Origin: Bilabrum cf. latius | Lineage: Eukaryota; Bigyra: Bicosoecida; Bigyra; Bicosoecida | NCBI GenBank assembly: GCA_965178125.1 | Contig: OZ237738.1 | Span: 558,001 to 622,000, forward strand | Direction: 5' to 3' | Length of the DNA: 64,000 bases | Part shown: positions 60,401-64,000 of the stretch, piece by piece | How positions within the stretch are numbered: position 1 is the stretch's first letter | Layout of the letters: the number at the start of each line of letters is the position of its first letter | The notes under the pieces: model-generated | The model's database searches: none | The model's input: only the letters and a program-made list of their open reading frames with translations | Told to the model about the DNA's origin: nothing | Translations under genes and position numbers: made by a program

Positions 60401-60508
60401 GACCTGCTATAGCTCGTCGGCTCTGACGTACCGAGGCATGGTTCCTTTGTCTCTCTAAGCAATAAACTCGTCCAAAACAGATCGTAGCTCGACAGCAACC
60501 TGCTACAT
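57449..60508 (-). CDS. Coiled-coil protein with carboxyl-terminal SAM-like domain
   Basis: 1,019 aa, intronless, ATG 60508 to TGA 57449, about a dozen in-frame TAGs. These are densest in the amino-terminal coiled coil, where Gln is frequent anyway. Residues 1-210 form a continuous coiled coil ('YVRADELQ' to 'EVAALKQQLRQSRAARR'). A Ser/Gly/Pro-rich middle contains a GDGNDGQAV tandem repeat and acidic D/E runs. The last 90 residues resemble a SAM domain: 'LWEAEDVQSWVRGHPALAHL', 'GEVTGQELTVATEDW', 'FLGLQDDRDIARLLAARDAL'. The second in-frame ATG (60439) is an alternative start. It lies 109 bp downstream of another SAM protein on the same strand, so the pair may work together (inference). The exact family is not recognised. 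Confidence 0.72.
58797..58885 (-). repeat. Coding tandem repeat, about three 27-nt units
   Basis: Three tandem copies of a unit containing caccaacggcttggccatcg, encoding GDGNDGQAV-like nonapeptides in the coiled-coil/SAM protein. Copies differ at a few positions (CAC/GCC, GTT/ATT). Confidence 0.85.
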
Positions 60509-60617
60509 GTTGTGAGGCCCTGAACGCCCAGATTCTAGACAACGTCGCCAACGGCTTGCATGTGTCGTCACGGCGTGACGAGTGCTGCAGCAGGGCCAGC
60601 ACACTGTACACACACGA

Positions 60618-63600
60618 TCACTGCTCTTGCCCTTCCTTGCGCTCCCCAGCCTTCGCCTTCTTCTTTTTCTTCTTCTTGCCCCCCTTTCGCCGCAGCCCCT
60701 GCGACTTGCCCTTGCCCACCCGCGAGGACGGATCGAACGCCCCAACAAGCGGTGCGTGGCCACCAGAGCCGGCCGGCAGAACCGCAGCTGCCAGCGGTGA
60801 GGACCCACCTGCCTGCGCGCCATCCACGGCCAGCCCTCCCGTCTCGTCGACTCCCGCTGCCTCCTCTGACGGCTTCGAATCAGCAGAGCTAGTGCGAGCC
60901 CCTGCCCTGCGCGTGTCGGTCTTTTTCGTGTCCATCTTTCTCTTCTTGGTTCCCTTGCCACCGCCCGCGCTTGCCTTGGGCTTGGACGAACCGACGTGCT
61001 TGAGCCCTTTGAGCGCGGTGGCCGCTTCGCCTGCAGACATGCCCACCATCGCAGTGGCAATCCCGGAGTGAGCTCGCGATCGAGCCTTCTCTGCTCCCTC
61101 TTGTTCCTCCTCCTACTCCTCATCATCATTTTCCCGTGCTCCCACTCCGACGCCTGAGCCCCCACTGTCTCCTGCCCCGTCCCTGCCTTCGGGGGGGCCA
61201 CCGGCTCCCGGTGTGGTCGCGCCACCGTCATCATCGCCACCGCCGGCACCGCCACCGCCACCGCCAGTCCCATCCTCGCCGGTCCCCTAGGCCACTGCCC
61301 CGAGCCTGGCGGCATGTGCGGCGCCCCCGCTGTCCAGGCCTTCCAGTGCGGACACAATACGGGCCACGAGCGCCGGCTTGGCTGTGTCTCTTGACAGCCC
61401 GAACGCCGACAGGATGTCCCCACTGGAATCAGCGAACGGCCGTCGCCGGAACAGCAGGCCGCCGTGAAGACCGCTCTGCCGGAGGCGATTCACCCTGCCC
61501 GGCTGCTTGGCCGGGTCGATCCCCAGCGAGCTGCAGAGCCAGTCCACGCAGTTCTCGTTGGTCCAAGCCTCCAGTCTGCTGGGAAATCGCGGCACCGGGT
61601 TCCACCTCAGGTGCCTCATCTGCGCGATCTGGCCCTCCATGTCGAATCCGCCCTGAGCTAGGAAGCGCACCCCCGCCAGGATGGACCTACGGTGCAACGG
61701 ATTCGAGACGCCGAGTCCGCCCGCCGCCGTGGACGACAGCACTGATGCGGGCGATCCAACGGGCACTGCGTCACCCGATTCACGACTACCCAACGCACGC
61801 GGCTCTCGCTCCAGCATGCCCTCGTCCAGCCGAAGGAGGTCAGGGGGGCGCACTCTGGCACGGGTAAAGGAGGACGCGAGCTGTGGCAGGCCAATGGACG
61901 GCAGCCACTCGTCCACGATCCAGCCCTCGGGCAGACGCTCGGCGCGCCTGAGGGCCTCCTCGCGCCTCTCCTGAGCAGCTGCCGCACGCCGACGCGCCGC
62001 TTCCTGCGGTGTGATCACCACGCTGCTGCCTGCGTCCGTACCGATATCGAGCTCCGCGGGCCCCCCGCTCGCTCCCCGGAAGCCGCGCCCGTGAGGCCGG
62101 TGCACTGGCGTGTCTCCCAAACCCCCCATGCCGGACGGGGTACCAGACGGAGATGGATACGAGTCCCTGCGAGACTCCTGAGGGTCCTGCCCTCCAGCCG
62201 CCGCCCCCCACACGCCCGCCTATGCCTTCCCGTCCCCACCATGACCTACCGCCCGTGCTACACCAGGTACATCCTCACCGGCAGCACCCCCAGCCCCGGT
62301 GTGGTCTGTGACGGCGAGGATGCCGGACCTCGGTCCAGGCGGGTACTAGTCGAGCCCCTGGCCCTGCCCCTGGCCCTGTGCCGAGGCACGATACAACTCG
62401 CTCCCGGCATCCGAAGCGCGATCCAGCGCACTCATGTCGTCTCCGGCCCCGGCACCGCCCCCGCCCCACGAGCTTCCCCGCCCTGCCCCAGCCAGCCCCT
62501 GGGGATACGCATGGAAAGACGCCGGATCCGCGCCGGAATCTCCCGCCAGCAACCGCTCCAGTGCCGCGTCCACGTCACCGCGGGTCATCATGCCCTTAAG
62601 CGCGGCGGTGAAGCGGCGACGATGACCCTTCTGCGTGATCCTGATTGCTGCGGCAACCGGCTTGAAGGTGGCTATTCCGCGAGGCGCAACCCGCAGCTCT
62701 GGTCGCCCAAGGTGGCGCGCAGCCCCATACCCCGCGTTAAAGACCATGTCCACCATCACCGCGCCAGCAGGACCCTCCGCCCCGGCCAGGTCGAGGGCAC
62801 CGTGGGCGTACTGGCCCATGTGCAACCGAGCATCAAGCCAGGCGGCCACCTCGGCGCCGTTCCAATCCACCAGTCGCCGCCCGTTTCTCGCGGCATCGGA
62901 CACCACGTTCTTGGCAGACCGGCCCAGGTATGCCGCGGGCGCGCCATCTTCCAGCGCACGGGTGGCCGCCGCGAAGGAGGTTGGCCTGGGCTTGCCTGCA
63001 GCGTCTGCAGCCGCGAACGACGAGGTTCTACGTTCCCTTTCACCCACCGATTCGCCGCCGGCAACGCCGGTCGCGTACATCTGAGAGCCTTCGATGGCGT
63101 CAGCAGCATCTGCTGCTCGCTGGCGATCCGTGACTTGGTGCACGCCGGCCCACTCACCGCTCACCACGCTCCCGCTGGCGCTGCTCCCGCGCCTCCTGCT
63201 GCGGCGGCTCCTCCTCCTGTGCCGATCGTCTTCGATGCCCTTGGCGCCCAAGCCAGTCGCGTACATTGCCGAGGCATCCACGTGGTCCTGGCTCTCTTCC
63301 TTGCGCAGAGCCAGCTGCTGCGTGCTCTGCTGGCCCACGTGTTGCGGCGGATTGTAGCCCGCGAGACCGCCGCCCCCTTCGTCGTCCATGGTGCCGTACG
63401 AGCCCGCACCGCCGGAGCCAGGCGCTGCCGCCTGCTGGGCACTTTGTTCCAGCCCCACCTGGTCCTGGTCCTGGTCCTGGTTCTGCAGCAGGGGCGCTTT
63501 GAGCCCGGCATCCTCCTCTGCGGATCGCGCTCGGCCCACCGCCGCGGCGCCGTGGCTGCGCGCGGACCGAATGCGGCCGCGACCCATCCGTCGCGAAGGC

Positions 63601-64000
63601 TGGGGCTGCTGCTGCTGCTGCAGAGGAGTCGTCGGATCGATCGCCTTTGCTGAGCTGTGCACCAGCGCCTGCGAGTCTGAGCCACCAGCGTCAGCCCACC
63701 CGTCCCCCATGTGCACGGTCCTCACCCCTCCCTACATAGCTGCCTGCGCGTCCACGGTGGCACCGACCCTCACCGCCCATGCGCCCACATCTGTTCCGGA
63801 TCCGCCGGTGGAGTTCACCGCCACGCTGCCCGAGGTGACCTCGTCCAGCCCCAGGCAGAAAGAGCAAGTCCTCCGGACCTCGCCGCGGGCCAGAACCATG
63901 GGATCATCCTGGATGCACGACCCCTGGGTGAGCACAGTGGCGGCCAGCAGCACCAGGTCGTGGATGAGGGTGCAACCCCCGGCTGCCAGCAGCGGCATGA
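60618..64000 (-). CDS. Liprin-like protein with three SAM domains (5' end off the window)
   Basis: At least 1,127 residues, frame open from the right edge to TGA 60618, with five in-frame TAGs (63732, 62346, about 62220, 61287 and about 61116). Three SAM-type units match the liprin homology region in order. SAM1 is 'RRLVDWNGAEVAAWLDARLH' to 'YGAARHLGRPELRV' (62880-62660). SAM2 is 'EGWIVDEWLPSIGLPQLASS' with 'SNPLHRRSILAGVRFLAQ' (61935-61660). SAM3 is 'EAWTNENCVDWLCSSLGID' with 'SGLHGGLLFRRRPF' (61580-61330). In animals this triplet binds LAR-type phosphatases and kinesin-like or active-zone partners. A Gln/Gly/Asp-rich leader and a Lys-rich tail (GGKKKKKKKAKAGERK) flank the array. The spacing and the 'HGGLL' and 'HRRSI' signatures make liprin/kazrin kinship likely; the cellular role in a protist is unknown. 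Confidence 0.75.

Noticed and set aside
62091-63653. Plus-strand ORF of 520 codons opposite the liprin-like gene
   Set aside because: Antisense of SAM-domain coding sequence; composition is Pro/Arg/Ala biased and no domain is visible.
1-64000. Reading the TAG-interrupted genes as pseudogenes
   Set aside because: No frameshifts or TGA/TAA lesions accompany the TAGs, catalytic motifs are intact, splice phases agree, and interruption by TAG alone in about 15 unrelated genes cannot be decay.
1-64000. Programmed TAG read-through or pyrrolysine insertion
   Set aside because: The sites are too numerous, lack a shared downstream element, and lie in ordinary positions, two of them conserved Gln columns; wholesale reassignment is simpler.

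Overview
This window is from a GC-rich, intron-poor and very compact nuclear genome of a flagellated unicellular eukaryote. Ciliary genes dominate: an outer-arm dynein heavy chain, a kinesin-4-like motor, a Kelch/MORN protein and a DZIP1-like basal-body/transition-zone protein. Spliceosomal introns (86-138 nt, GT..AG, mostly GTGAG/GTAAG at the 5' end) are resolved in six genes. Neighbouring genes are usually only 110-210 bp apart. Bacterial or organellar origin is excluded by the introns and the protein families.

The main observation is the genetic code. Almost every gene looks broken under the standard code, and every break I traced is an in-frame TAG with the same reading frame and the same protein family continuing beyond it. 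I count roughly 100 such TAGs. Two sit where the family has a conserved glutamine: the P-A-Q position of the dynein linker and the TM3 'TQAW' position of the cAMP-receptor-like GPCR. All 16 gene ends inside the window read TGA. TAA was not seen inside any reading frame, nor as a terminator. I therefore annotate with UAG = Gln and UGA = stop; UAA is either a rare stop or unused.

Layout: 1-5451 (-) kinesin-4-like, running off the left edge; 5584-7376 (-) four-exon cAMP-receptor-type GPCR, divergent from 7582-11433 (+) F-box-like/TBC Rab-GAP; 11589-12812 (-) CIA30/NDUFAF1; 12969-17021 (-) ankyrin-like protein; 17188-18168 (-) NOSIP; 18287-24286 (-) Kelch-MORN protein; 24414-39784 (-) a 5,052-residue alpha-type outer-arm dynein heavy chain; 40376-41523 (+) three-exon short-chain dehydrogenase; 41665-46527 (-) DZIP1-like; 46737-48122 (-) CANT1 apyrase, divergent from 48341-51817 (+) Lys-rich repeat protein; 52410-52757 (-) small basic protein; 52887-55070 (-) unknown two-exon protein; 55285-57270 (-) terminal nucleotidyltransferase with an RGG tail; 57449-60508 (-) coiled-coil/SAM protein; 60618-64000 (-) liprin-like triple-SAM protein running off the right edge.

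The most novel items are the UAG-to-Gln code, a Ca2+-binding-type C2 domain inserted in the dynein linker, and a liprin-like SAM triplet in a protist. The dynein's Kelch-IPT-filamin amino terminus is the Chlamydomonas ODA alpha heavy-chain architecture, so the C2 insertion could make this motor subunit directly calcium-responsive (inference).
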